NCBI RefSeq assembly: GCF_009618275.1
Contig: NZ_WIAD01000046.1
Location: 1-48,567 of the forward strand
Direction of reading: 5' to 3'
Length of the DNA stretch: 48,567 bases
Source: Roseimaritima sediminicola
GTDB lineage: Bacteria; Planctomycetota; Planctomycetia; Pirellulales; Pirellulaceae
In this document: positions 25,801 through 34,877 of the stretch, in pieces
Layout of the letters: each line of letters begins with the position of its first letter
Position numbering within the stretch: the first letter of the stretch is position 1
Program-made: the position numbers and the translations under genes
The notes under the pieces: model-generated
What the model saw: the letters and a program-made list of their open reading frames with translations, nothing else
Databases searched by the model: none
What the model was told of the DNA's origin: nothing

Positions 25801-28800
25801 TCGAACCGCCGCAGGAAACCAGCATCGAATGGATGTTGCAAGTGGCCAATATGGCGACCGTCCAAAACGACGAATGGTTGCAAGTGGTCTCGGAGATGCC
25901 GTCACTGACTGCCGAACAGACGGCCGCGGTGGCTTGGCCGCTCGAGGCGATCGCCGCCCACCGGATGCAGCAGACCACGGCGGTGATCCCCAGCGAAGAG
26001 CAACGACGCCAGCTGCACGCCGCCGATAATGACGCCTCCCCCGGCTCGCCGGCGCGTCGACGAGCCTTGTGGAAAGCCTACGCACAGATCCTCGTTCACT
26101 ATCACATCGAACCGCCGCCAACGCTTTCGCTTCGTTCCACCGACCATCCGGAAACCTTCGCACTGGTTTGTCGGCTGGCTCAACTGGGTGATTCCCGCGG
26201 CCGAACCGCCGCGCTGCAGGTGATCGAGAACCGGCAGGCGGCGCTCTCCGCCCAGTACAAAGGCGCGGCGGACAGCACGCCTTGGCCTTTGCAGGATTGG
26301 CAACTCGCTTGGCTGCGAGACCAACTGCAACAGCCGCCCACCGGCCCGTATCAGGACGATCCCACGCGATTGGTCGTCGCGGTTGCCAATGAGCACCGTG
26401 CGGCGGGACAAACCGAGGTGGCCGATCGGTTGCTCGACCCGCTGCTTCGTCCGCAACAGATCTCGGCAATTCCCGACGCGATTTTCGCCGCCCTGCACAG
26501 CGGCCGCACCGCAGCGCTCGGGCCACAACTGGCCCGCTGGCGTGGCTGGCTGCGAGAGCTTTCCCCAGACCAGGTGGCCGATACCGAGGACGTGGTGCTC
26601 GTCGCCGACCGGTTGCCGCTGTTAGCCACCGCCGGTGATCCGCAAACCGGCCAGCAGCGGTTCGACATCCTGGCAACGCTGCTGGCCGCAGGTGCCGCCG
26701 CGCGACAGCGACAACCGCAAATCGACCAGCGTTGGGATTCGCCCCTGGAACGCATCGCAATCAGCACCACCGCCTCGTCCAGCCTGCGCGTGTCGCCCGT
26801 GCTGGGGCGGTCCCTATCGGTTGCCGTCATACGACTGGTGCTGAATCTGGATCGCGAGCAAAGCATCGCTCTGGAACAACGTCTGTTGAACGCGGACGCC
26901 GACGTGCCGGCCGACGAACAGAGCCTGCGCGCGGTGACGGCGGCGGCGCTGTGGCAGTGGAATCGCGACAACGATCGCCCCCGGTCCCTGCTGCGGCTGC
27001 AGGAAGCCACCGAGCGTTTCCCGAACAATGCCGAAATCCGCCTGGCTTGTGCTCTGCAGGCCGAACGTTTGCAGCAACCCGAACAGGCGCTGCAGCACTT
27101 TGCAAAGGTTCAAACCGAACACCCGACGCTGGCACGCACGCGGGACCTGGGCGTGGTTCGCGTGGCCAGTTACCTGGACGACGTCGCAACCGCTCGTGCC
27201 GCGGCGGAGCGGTTGCAGTCGATGCCGCTGGATAGCAAAGTCAAGAAGATCGTGGTCGGACAATTGATGCGAGTCGGACTGGAACAGCAAGCCGGCAACT
27301 TCCACGCGTCCGCCCCGGCCACGACCGGCAGGCGCTCCCCGTACCAATCCGTACCGCAGCTGCTGGGTGAGAACCGGTCCGAGGCCGCCGCCGAAGCGGC
27401 CTATGAAGTTTTGCGTAGCGGCACCGGCGCACAGGCTCGCGACGCGGTCGAGTGGCTGCAGGACTTGAAGGCGATCGCGGACGTTACCGGTTACCTGGAA
27501 CGTCGCCTGGAAGCCAAGAGGCTGGATCCGCAGTTGACCGAACAACTGGCCCTGCTGTACGCGGCGGCGGGCGATCACGCCGCAGCCGGTGACCTGCGCG
27601 AGCGACAGCGGCAGCAGATGCGGGCGAAGATCGCCGGCAACCGCGACGCCGCGTCCCAACTGCAGGCGGCCGTAGATCGCTCGGCACGCCGTGACTTTCC
27701 CTCGGCGCTCGAACATTTCCTGAACGTCTTCGCGCTCGACGCCGCACGCATGGAACCGCACCTGGACGCGTTCATCCAAGCCGCACAGAACACGCGACGC
27801 ACCGACGAGGCCTTTGAACAGTTGGCCGAGAGCGACCTGTCCGGATTGTCCTACGCAGCCCTGCGAGAATTGATGGACTTGGATCCCCGAGGCGTGGAAC
27901 AACCGACGCCTCCCGGCCGCGTCTTCCTGGTCTCGCTGCTGAACGGAGCCGCCGAACAGCAGCTCGGCCCCCTGTTGCGAGAATTGTCCCAGTCCCATCG
28001 ACTGGGTGATCAAGCGGCCGAGGCGGTGGCCAGCCGTCTGCAGAAATTGTTTGAACGGTCCGAAACGTTTCGCAGCGACGCGCCGCTGTGGACCACCGGC
28101 CAGCCCGATTCGGACGGCCGATTCGTCGGCAATCTCCAGCCCATCCTGACGGCGCTCGAGCACGCCCCCGAAGCGGCGGAACAGGTGCGAAAGCGCTGCC
28201 TGGCCATGCAAAACCAACCGGCGACATCCGTGGTTGCTGGCACGGTCGCAGCGCTGCTCAGTGACGACGCCCGCGCGGCGACCGAGCGACTGAACAACCT
28301 GCTCTCTGGTGTGGATCCCGAAAACGCTGGTGTGGATCCCGAAAACGCTGGCGTGTTTCTCTGGCAGGCAGCCCAAGCGCTGGCCCAGCGACCTGCGTCG
28401 AAGCCCACGCAGGTGATCGGCTTGTTCCAATTGGCGCTTGAGGATCCGCAGCTTCCCGAGTCGTTCCGCTGGACGGCTGGCGGGATCGGCGGCCCACTGT
28501 TCGCTTACCTGCATGCCCAGGAACGAACCGACGAAGCCCGACGGTGGCTGCTGGCAGACTTTCGCGATGTGCGGGACTCGGCGCCGGAAGCCGAGCGAGC
28601 GAGCGAACGCCTGGAAGCGATCCACGGCCGTCTACAGAAAATAAAATTGCCCGTCGAAGCGAAGCTCGTTCGGCTGGCGCTCGCCATCCAACGCGGTGAA
28701 CCGGTCGCTTCGGATCAGCGGTCCGCAAGTACCACTGAGCTCGACGCCGAGGCTTGCCTGCGAGTACTGGAATCGATGTTGGATCCAAAAACGACCGGCG

Positions 28801-30236
28801 TCCAAAGCCTCGTACGTGGATTTGCGACGCTGGACCAAGATCCCTGGCAGACGTCGCTGGCAACGCAGGCCATCGATGGCCTGCGTCACGATCCGACGGG
28901 TCGAGCGACACTGGAAACCTTTAACGAACGCCTGTCACAGCCAGCGTCCGACTCATCCGCTGGCCGGCCCGAAGGCGACCACGCCGATGCAAACGCTCGG
29001 CAAATGCTGCGTTTTCTAATTTCGACGGCACTCGACCAACCGCTCGACAAGGATCTCCTCCAGCAATTGACCATGATCGGCCCCGACGCCGCGGCGGCAG
29101 ACCGTCTGGAGGCCTGGCCGCTGGCCGGTCTTGCATTGCGCCAAGATGCACCGGAGATCCGTAGTGGCGGTGTCGCCCTGGCGTCGCAGTTGTTGCCGTT
29201 GGCACAACAGCAAGGTAATTGGCGATTAACCCTAGCGATCGCCGACAACGTGCTGGCAGTGACCGGTGAACAGCCGCCCGTGATGGTGATCGAAGTCCTG
29301 GGCGATATGCTCCAGGCGACGCGTACGGATTCGGCGTCCGCGGCGGTTCGAATCGAACGCTTGAACAGCGCAGCCCGGGTCGGTTCGCGTCACGGACTCG
29401 GCGACGTCACGATATCGGCGATTACTGAGAGCCTAGTGTTGTGGCGAAACCATCGCGACCTGACGACGGACCCTGCCACACAGCGAGCCAACACCGATTT
29501 TGCCGCTTTGTCCGATGCACTCGTCTCCACCGCACAGCTCTTCGAGACGACCTCACTCAAGCCGGCTTGGACGGAAGCCGTGGTGGACCTGATCGCGCCG
29601 CCGCAGCAGCCCGAAGAGGTATTTTTGTATCTGACTCCTCGAGTGGGCCGCGACCGAGAAACGCAGGGCACCGAGCTACGCTCGCCGCGGAGTCGTTTGG
29701 TTCCGCAGAGTTTGGTCGGGGTGCTGATCGATGCGTTACCACCGGAGATCGCGGCTTCTTCTCTGGAGCCGGTTCTGCAGCGAGAAGCGTTTCGGCCCGA
29801 AGCGGTGCAGATCGTTCGTACCGCGCTGGTCTTGCAGGATCCGACCTCCCCGCCGCAAGCTCTACAGCGGGAAATCGAGCGTCTGTTCGCCGTGGCGGAT
29901 ATCCAGCCACCGGCCTGGGACACGATGGTTGCTCAAGTGGAGCAGCGTCGTCCCTGGATCAAAACCATCCAAGGCATGCGTCGCGTCGAGCAGACGTGCC
30001 GTCAAGCGGATCGGTACCTGGTGGCGCTGGACGCGGCCGCGGATAGTGTCCGCGAGCAGCCGGCGGTGCGGGAGGTGGTCGACCGGGCACGGTTGCGTGT
30101 CGCGGCAATGTTGCTGGTCGACAGCGGAGCGTTCGAGCGGGCCGCGACGGATGTCGCCGCGATGCTTTCGGAGCTTCGCGAAAGCCCCGTCGAAGCGGTC
30201 CGCGAGCGAGCGAAGCAACTGCAGCAGTCCCGTTAG
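22881..30236 (+). CDS. Giant secreted TPR protein (2451 aa)
   Basis: Start at ATG 22881 because a signal peptide follows (LVSSLVLFCLLASLVLADTA); the frame begins at 22758 in the divergent promoter area. Nearly the whole protein is helical repeats: from ~50 to ~1050 clear TPRs (MASFLLGRALETDGQSEPAM, LRSAADMLRRQDRIEDALEL), then more degenerate ones with Ala/Gln/Leu/Arg-rich helices. A Pro/Thr/Glu-rich linker (~75-92) precedes the first TPR. There is no catalytic motif. A 21-bp direct duplication lies at 28308-28349. TPR proteins this large in planctomycetes are thought to be periplasmic scaffolds for complexes; here that is inference. It may be single-gene, followed by a convergent dinB. Confidence 0.85.
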   Translation: MRLVSSLVLFCLLASLVLADTALGQADPDRRGALMAARYEQLLLRRPRPGAALERLFAHHRSAGTLDEKLQELTPETSPPPETPETSKTTPTADAAAGNRWLLKALLQQRSGDERGALESLRQAEPLLPTDPMASFLLGRALETDGQSEPAMAAYQRAIERRPAPVEAGPIYLALGRLYYENDQDDDADALWQNLQQQLGGAAAGLSQQVAQLMVQQQRFEQAIELYQHLAAEASGGDAIEWSLKAARLKLRSGQSQAAVESLQELLSRVRPGSWLANQIQHDIEAALRATGGEAAVIDYYAERWQADPDDVDLAVRLARAQLTSGRVEAAIETLRQILQRQPQASAAREVYLEALSAQQDWAAVAAEYAALVQQHPNRTEYLMRWGAAVLQDTKRPLEERRQQAAGLWQRYAQRHAEDPMAQLQVAQRLAAIEQTEAAEASFQAAIELAPEDPQYRELLGQFYHQRGRTKAALETWQSIAAPPHRSRATLLQWAGVLSNHGFTDESLAVWDEAAELDLTFAQRLQYTRELISAERFAEALEQWQAAERVAETDVERRQSWDVRVQLATLEGKRGELIRQTQAELDRVRGEAGPSQRTEAVNRLASLLESVGRRSEAVALLRAALQRQPHNAALLRSAADMLRRQDRIEDALELLRRLAEADPRQRVEVLKQMADLSVQVGRFEVARELGRELVQRQPENVSLWLKYAELCFQTGEPAGGYEALRQAVRVAPRDTAALEQLAERLAADYQTDEAIEVYWQQYDAASHAAEKTDVVAALAPLYDRQLRLPDLLERLAAMPQSQSSQAAQANSVIQQIAIAHEVTGNPAAALRVLEPVRRERPSDAGLLRRLIQLATLAGDHERLRTYYQALLRIEDDDSLRRDYLEHLAQRGRGGQVVDTLKAAVQNRSWQAARVALDVLLAQQQVETAVAALEDAATSDLHPDLRLRLAMLQLHQRQFDACRQTAAKIGAATSLEPPQETSIEWMLQVANMATVQNDEWLQVVSEMPSLTAEQTAAVAWPLEAIAAHRMQQTTAVIPSEEQRRQLHAADNDASPGSPARRRALWKAYAQILVHYHIEPPPTLSLRSTDHPETFALVCRLAQLGDSRGRTAALQVIENRQAALSAQYKGAADSTPWPLQDWQLAWLRDQLQQPPTGPYQDDPTRLVVAVANEHRAAGQTEVADRLLDPLLRPQQISAIPDAIFAALHSGRTAALGPQLARWRGWLRELSPDQVADTEDVVLVADRLPLLATAGDPQTGQQRFDILATLLAAGAAARQRQPQIDQRWDSPLERIAISTTASSSLRVSPVLGRSLSVAVIRLVLNLDREQSIALEQRLLNADADVPADEQSLRAVTAAALWQWNRDNDRPRSLLRLQEATERFPNNAEIRLACALQAERLQQPEQALQHFAKVQTEHPTLARTRDLGVVRVASYLDDVATARAAAERLQSMPLDSKVKKIVVGQLMRVGLEQQAGNFHASAPATTGRRSPYQSVPQLLGENRSEAAAEAAYEVLRSGTGAQARDAVEWLQDLKAIADVTGYLERRLEAKRLDPQLTEQLALLYAAAGDHAAAGDLRERQRQQMRAKIAGNRDAASQLQAAVDRSARRDFPSALEHFLNVFALDAARMEPHLDAFIQAAQNTRRTDEAFEQLAESDLSGLSYAALRELMDLDPRGVEQPTPPGRVFLVSLLNGAAEQQLGPLLRELSQSHRLGDQAAEAVASRLQKLFERSETFRSDAPLWTTGQPDSDGRFVGNLQPILTALEHAPEAAEQVRKRCLAMQNQPATSVVAGTVAALLSDDARAATERLNNLLSGVDPENAGVDPENAGVFLWQAAQALAQRPASKPTQVIGLFQLALEDPQLPESFRWTAGGIGGPLFAYLHAQERTDEARRWLLADFRDVRDSAPEAERASERLEAIHGRLQKIKLPVEAKLVRLALAIQRGEPVASDQRSASTTELDAEACLRVLESMLDPKTTGVQSLVRGFATLDQDPWQTSLATQAIDGLRHDPTGRATLETFNERLSQPASDSSAGRPEGDHADANARQMLRFLISTALDQPLDKDLLQQLTMIGPDAAAADRLEAWPLAGLALRQDAPEIRSGGVALASQLLPLAQQQGNWRLTLAIADNVLAVTGEQPPVMVIEVLGDMLQATRTDSASAAVRIERLNSAARVGSRHGLGDVTISAITESLVLWRNHRDLTTDPATQRANTDFAALSDALVSTAQLFETTSLKPAWTEAVVDLIAPPQQPEEVFLYLTPRVGRDRETQGTELRSPRSRLVPQSLVGVLIDALPPEIAASSLEPVLQREAFRPEAVQIVRTALVLQDPTSPPQALQREIERLFAVADIQPPAWDTMVAQVEQRRPWIKTIQGMRRVEQTCRQADRYLVALDAAADSVREQPAVREVVDRARLRVAAMLLVDSGAFERAATDVAAMLSELRESPVEAVRERAKQLQQSR
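28308..28349 (+). repeat. 21-bp perfect tandem duplication inside the TPR gene
   Basis: Two identical units encode GVDPENA twice (GVDPENAGVDPENAGV). The second unit runs straight into a third, diverged beginning. Frame is kept, so the protein tolerates it; the linker may vary in copy number between strains. Confidence 0.9.
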
Positions 30237-30374
30237 GAACCGTTCGCGGACAACCCCGTGGTCAGCCGAATGCCGCAAGCCGCTCGGTGCAGTACCGGCC
30301 GGTCAGGGCTGGACCGCGACGAATGAAGATACCGAGTGCGGGACAGGATGCCGTGTGCGGGACAGTACCCGAGG

Positions 30375-31559
30375 TTACGAAGCCGCGGGGTCCGGGGGGG
30401 TATTCTTGGGGCGATGTTTAAATTGGTGGCTGCTGGCGCGGTAGATTTGGGGGCCGAGCTGATCGAGGACGCGGTCGACTTGGCGGTGACTCGCACCGGC
30501 CGCATCGTCGAAGAGGTCCAGTTGTTGAGCGACAGCGGTGGACCGCAGGTTGCCCAGTGAGATGCCCAACAGACGCACGGGCTGGGGCTGGCGGATGCGC
30601 ATTTCGGCCAGTAGCTCGTGGGCGAGCCGCAGAACGGCCTGCGTGGCGTCGGTCCGGGTGATGCTGCGGCTGTGCGTGAACGTCTGAAAATCGTGCCGAC
30701 GGTATTTTAAATTGATGCTGGCCGTGGTGCAGCCGGCGTGGCGCAGCCGCGAACACACTTGTTCGACCAAGTGGGCAAGGGCCGACTCGAGCATCGCCTC
30801 GTCGCTGAGGTCCTCGGGAAACGTGCGTTCGCTGCTGATCTGTTTGGCCTTGTGATCGGGAATGACTTTGCGGTCATCGATTCCGTTGGCCAATTTCCAC
30901 AGGTGTTCGCCCCATTTGCCAAAGCGGCGCTGGAGGTCGCGGCGATCCCGAACGCGCAAGTCGACGATGCGGTGGATCCCGATCCGCTGCAGCTTCTGCT
31001 GGCCGACCCGGCCCACGCCCCACAGTCGTTCGATCGGCAGATCATCTAAGAAGCTCTGCACCTCGTCGGGGGCGACCACGACCAGGCCGTCGGGTTTGTC
31101 CAGATCGCTAGCGATCTTGGCAACGAATTTCAGTGGAGCGACTCCGACCGAAGCGACCAGATCCAGCTCGGTGCGGATCCGCTGCTTGATGGCTCGGCCG
31201 ATGTCCGTCGCGCCGCCGAACAGTTTGGTCGAAGCGGTCACGTCCAGGAACGCTTCGTCCAGGCTCAGTGGCTGGACCAGCGGCGTATAGGACAGAAAGA
31301 TCTCGCGCACCTGCCGGCTGACCGCGACGTACTTGGCCATGTCCGTTTTCAGGAAGATCGCCTCGGGACACAGTTTGGCGGCCCGCACCCCGGGCATCGC
31401 ACTGTGAACGCCGTACCGACGCGCTTCGTAGGAGGCTGCCGCGACCACCCCGCGGCCGCTGCGCGAGCCGCCGACGACGACCGGTTTGCCGCGCAGCTCC
31501 GGTCGGTCGCGTTGTTCGATGGACGCATAAAACGCATCCATGTCGACGTGTAGGATCAC
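30375..31559 (-). CDS. dinB: DNA polymerase IV (translesion synthesis)
   Basis: 394 aa from GTG 31559; the frame runs on to 31835 inside the kinase gene. Y-family palm: Asp6 and Asp8 in HVDMDAFYASIEQ, and Asp101-Glu102 in PLSLDEAFLD. The finger segment GVVAAASYEARRYGVHSAMP and the thumb ASVGVAPLKFVAKIASDLDK follow in the usual order. The C-terminus has QQLDLFDD, a QLxLF beta-clamp-binding motif. It copies past damaged bases with low fidelity. GTG lies 6 bp after the kinase stop, so the genes are translationally close; no LexA box was identified. Confidence 0.95.
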   Translation of the reverse strand: MILHVDMDAFYASIEQRDRPELRGKPVVVGGSRSGRGVVAAASYEARRYGVHSAMPGVRAAKLCPEAIFLKTDMAKYVAVSRQVREIFLSYTPLVQPLSLDEAFLDVTASTKLFGGATDIGRAIKQRIRTELDLVASVGVAPLKFVAKIASDLDKPDGLVVVAPDEVQSFLDDLPIERLWGVGRVGQQKLQRIGIHRIVDLRVRDRRDLQRRFGKWGEHLWKLANGIDDRKVIPDHKAKQISSERTFPEDLSDEAMLESALAHLVEQVCSRLRHAGCTTASINLKYRRHDFQTFTHSRSITRTDATQAVLRLAHELLAEMRIRQPQPVRLLGISLGNLRSTAVAQQLDLFDDAAGASHRQVDRVLDQLGPQIYRASSHQFKHRPKNTPPDPAAS

Positions 31560-31564
31560 AAACG

Positions 31565-32449
31565 CTATCGCAGGTCGTCGGGGATGGGCGGTGTGGCTCC
31601 GCCCTGCGAACACACGTAGGCGGCCACGCGCGCGGCGCGGCGGTTGATTTCGTCCAGCGGTTTGCCGGCCAATAGCCCCAGAGTCATCGATGCGGTGAAC
31701 GCGTCGCCGGCACCCACCGTGTCGACCACTTCGGTGGGCACGCCGCCCTGGCGGTCCAGTTGACCGTCGCGGATCAGGATCGAACCATCCGAGCCGCAGG
31801 TCAGGGCGAGGCATCGCAAATCGCACTTCTCGCACAACTGACGCACGATCTGCTCGGTCGAACCGCTGCAGCCATACAGGTCCGCGACCAGCGATAATTC
31901 GTCGTCGTTTAACTTCAGGACGTTTGCCAGTTCCATCGACCTGCGGATCACCGCTTCGCTGTGGAAGGGCGGCCGAATATTGATGTCGAAGATTCGCAGC
32001 GCGTCCGGCGGCGTCGCTTCGACGAAGCGTTCAATGGCGTCGCGCGAGCGTTCACTGCGCTGGGCCAGCGTTCCGAAGCAGACGGCGTCGGTCGCGGCGG
32101 CCAGATCGGCCAGCGAATCCTGCCAGTACAGATTGTCCCAGGCCGTGTTGTCGGCGAAGGAATAGGTGGCTTTGCCATCCTCGTCCAGTTCGACGTCAAC
32201 CGTGCCGGTGGGAAAGTCCACCTGCTGGACATGCGTCGTATCGACACCTTTTTCCTGCAGTTTGGTGATCGCCTGCGCGCCGCGATCGTCTTTGCCCACG
32301 GCGCTGACCATGTACACGCGCGAGCCGCCGGCAGCCAGGTGAGCGACGCTCGAGGCGAAATTCGCCGGGGCTCCGCCGAAGCGTGCCCCGTCCGGAAATA
32401 CGTCCCACAGAACTTCGCCGAGCCCCACGAGGGTGTTTTTTGAATTCAT
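31565..32449 (-). CDS. PfkB-family sugar kinase (fructokinase-like)
   Basis: 294 aa, cytoplasmic. GARFGGAPANFASSVAHLAA at 21-40 is the PfkB first signature (sugar site), and DTVGAGDAFTASMTLG around 243-258 the second, with Asp249 as catalytic base. The overall order matches bacterial fructokinases and related ribokinase-family members, ATP to sugar; the exact sugar is uncertain. It is followed 6 bp later by dinB, an unusual functional pairing, and preceded on the same strand by the Wzz-like gene. Confidence 0.9.
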   Translation of the reverse strand: MNSKNTLVGLGEVLWDVFPDGARFGGAPANFASSVAHLAAGGSRVYMVSAVGKDDRGAQAITKLQEKGVDTTHVQQVDFPTGTVDVELDEDGKATYSFADNTAWDNLYWQDSLADLAAATDAVCFGTLAQRSERSRDAIERFVEATPPDALRIFDINIRPPFHSEAVIRRSMELANVLKLNDDELSLVADLYGCSGSTEQIVRQLCEKCDLRCLALTCGSDGSILIRDGQLDRQGGVPTEVVDTVGAGDAFTASMTLGLLAGKPLDEINRRAARVAAYVCSQGGATPPIPDDLR

Positions 32450-32604
32450 GCCTGATCGATCTGTGCGTGTCCGAACCTCGAAACGGTCATCGTCCCTGCC
32501 GACCGTTTATAGACGATGTTCGAACCCCGCGAAACGCCCGGCCGCCGGCGAATTGCGACCCGGACACGCTGTGGCTTCCCGCCGCAGGATGGGCTGCGGA
32601 GAAA

Positions 32605-34776
32605 TTAATCTCGCGGGTTTTTTCGGCGGTCGCCCAGGCGATCGTTCGAGGCCTGGTTCCACTGGTTCATCAATTCGTCCAGCGGCATTGTGGCTTCGTA
32701 TTCCTCGGCGGGCGTCGCGTATTCCTCGGCGGGCTTCGCGCTCGTGTCGACCGTATCGATCTTCTCGCTCTTTTCCGATTCGTCCTCTTCGTCGTCGAAC
32801 AGATCGCGGTAGACGATGGGCGAGAGCGACGATTCGGTCCGATCCGATGGCTCGCAGTCGGAGAACAGGACGGTCAGCTCGCCGGCTTGCGGGTCGTTGT
32901 CTTCGATAGGATCGTCGCTCGATTCAGCGACCGGTTCCGCCGCGGGATCGAGGGCCTCGGTCCCGGCCCCCGCCTCCGTCGTCTCGGATGCCTCCGTCGT
33001 CTCGGAAGCCTCCGGTGTCTCGTGAGCCTCCGGTGTCTCGTGAGCCTGCTGGGTTTCCGGCTGGGTTACCTGCTTCGGTCCGCTCTCGGCACCGGGATCA
33101 CTCTCGGCGCTGGGGTCGCTCTCGGCGCTGGGGTCGCTGTCGGCACTGGGCGCCGGTTCGGTGGCCGCCGGCGATTCGTCCGTTGTGGTTCGGCCAGCGG
33201 GTACCGCGGTGGCGGCCGAGACCGTCGCTGGGCCCGCTTCGTCTGCGGCGGAGGCCGGTTCGCGGGTTTGCAGCGGATTGGCACCGCGGGCGGTGGCCGG
33301 GTGACGATCGCTGGCGCGGCGAGCAAAGCCGGAGGCGGAAACCATCGCGTTGGCCGGCGGTGTCGCGCCCGGTGGCAGGTGATCGGTCGCTCGTCGTCCC
33401 CCCACCAGATCGGACCAGCGGCGGCCGCGGGTGGTTTGATTGGGGCCGGGGGCGACCAGGAACACGGCGCCCAGGCCGAACAGCAGTCCGGCCGTGGCCG
33501 AGCCCAGGGTCAGCAGGCTTCCGGAGGCGCCGACGGGATGATCGCTGACGACCGGCGGGCCGACTTCGGCCAACAGGTTCACCGACAGCGCTGCGGCTCG
33601 GCTGGCCTGGGCTTCGGTCAATGCCTTCTCGGCCGCTTCCAGCAGTCCCGTGCGATGGTTGACCTCGGCAGCCAGGGCGGCGTAGCGGGTGCGAACTTCG
33701 GCAATGCGTTCCAGCCGCGTGGTCAGTTCCGCTTGTTTGGTGCGGAGCCGCGAGACTTTGTCGCGTCCCAGCTGCAGCGACGGCTGCATCGCTTCGACGA
33801 CCATCGCGGATTCCTGGCGGATCTGCTGGCGGATTTCCCGTTCGGTTTCCATGGCCGCACGCAGCCGCGGATGCAGCGGCGTGTAGCGTCCGGAGAGCTG
33901 CGAGGTTTGCAGTTGGGCCTCGATCAAGCCGTCTTTCATCTTCAGCAAACTGGGTTGGCTGCTGAGCAGTTCGCCGCCGGAGACCAGCAGGCGATCGGGG
34001 TTTTCGCGGCCACCCACAAGCAGGGCGTGGAGGGCTTCGAGTTGTTCCAGTTCCAGCTCGGCCGCTTGCAGTTCGCGCTGGGTTTCATCCAGCAACCGGC
34101 GCTTGGTGCTGTCCCCGAACGTTTCGCTCAAGTTGCGCAGCTCACCCAGATCGCTGCCGAATTCGACTTCCACGGTCCGCAGTTGACCGGCGGCGACGTC
34201 CAGTTTGGCTTTCGCCAGGTCGCGAGCCTCGACCAATTCTTCCATGATGCTGTCGGCCCGCAAGCGGCGAACTTTGCGCAAGCGCTGGGTCAGCGAGTCG
34301 TAGACCGCGCGGCATAGGCGCCGGCTGCGCTCGGGCGAGGAACCCTGAACGCTCAGATAGATGACTTCGGAGCTGCCGAATTCGCCGCCTGCCGGGGGAC
34401 GCACGGTCACACGCCGTTTGGCCACGGCATTGACGTCGTCGGATGAGGGCCAGGCCGGATCGGGCGTGCCGTCTTCCGGACCGACCTGCTGGAGGGCAGC
34501 GTGGACCACGTCGTAGTGGCTGGCCATTTCCAGGATCGTTTCCTGGGCGGCCTTCAGCTGCGTCTGGCTGCCGAAGCGGCCCAAGCGTTCGACCGAACCG
34601 TTGGCTTCGTCGCGCAGTACCAGCGGCTGGTTGGCCTGCCAGTAATCCTTGCTGAACAGTGCCCAGGCCATGCCGAAGCCGGCGAACAGGACGGCCGCAC
34701 CGCCCCATAGCGGCGCATACTGAAGCAGCGTTTTGTAGATGTGTTGCCAGGGCAGGGGAGCGTTGTTTTCGGACAT
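32605..34776 (-). CDS. Wzz/GumC-type polysaccharide chain-length protein with long acidic tail
   Basis: 723 aa from ATG 34776 (upstream codons to 34788 add MRAR). An N-terminal membrane segment (LWGGAAVLFAGFGMAWALFS) opens the Wzz domain; a long periplasmic coiled coil follows (RSRRLCRAVYDSLTQRLRKV, KRRLLDETQRELQAAELELE, LHPRLRAAMETEREIRQQIR), then the second segment (SLLTLGSATAGLLFGLGAVF). There is no tyrosine-kinase domain. The remaining ~270 residues are low-complexity acidic repeats (SDPSAESDPSAESDP, HETPEASETTEASETTEA), probably cytoplasmic and disordered. Chain-length control of a surface polysaccharide is expected; polymerase and export genes are not in the window. Confidence 0.8.
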   Translation of the reverse strand: MSENNAPLPWQHIYKTLLQYAPLWGGAAVLFAGFGMAWALFSKDYWQANQPLVLRDEANGSVERLGRFGSQTQLKAAQETILEMASHYDVVHAALQQVGPEDGTPDPAWPSSDDVNAVAKRRVTVRPPAGGEFGSSEVIYLSVQGSSPERSRRLCRAVYDSLTQRLRKVRRLRADSIMEELVEARDLAKAKLDVAAGQLRTVEVEFGSDLGELRNLSETFGDSTKRRLLDETQRELQAAELELEQLEALHALLVGGRENPDRLLVSGGELLSSQPSLLKMKDGLIEAQLQTSQLSGRYTPLHPRLRAAMETEREIRQQIRQESAMVVEAMQPSLQLGRDKVSRLRTKQAELTTRLERIAEVRTRYAALAAEVNHRTGLLEAAEKALTEAQASRAAALSVNLLAEVGPPVVSDHPVGASGSLLTLGSATAGLLFGLGAVFLVAPGPNQTTRGRRWSDLVGGRRATDHLPPGATPPANAMVSASGFARRASDRHPATARGANPLQTREPASAADEAGPATVSAATAVPAGRTTTDESPAATEPAPSADSDPSAESDPSAESDPGAESGPKQVTQPETQQAHETPEAHETPEASETTEASETTEAGAGTEALDPAAEPVAESSDDPIEDNDPQAGELTVLFSDCEPSDRTESSLSPIVYRDLFDDEEDESEKSEKIDTVDTSAKPAEEYATPAEEYEATMPLDELMNQWNQASNDRLGDRRKNPRD

Positions 34777-34877
34777 GCGAGCACGCAAACGAGTGGAAGG
34801 GGCATCACCGTGTGCGAAAACGTAGCTTACGGTTTCCGGCCCCGCCGAGGTTTTTGCGTACCGCCCGCCGATCCCGC

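Noticed and set aside
32383-34317. 644-codon open frame on the plus strand opposite the Wzz-like gene
   Set aside because: Gly/Arg/Phe-rich low-complexity product, antisense to a gene with clear domains; typical high-GC shadow.
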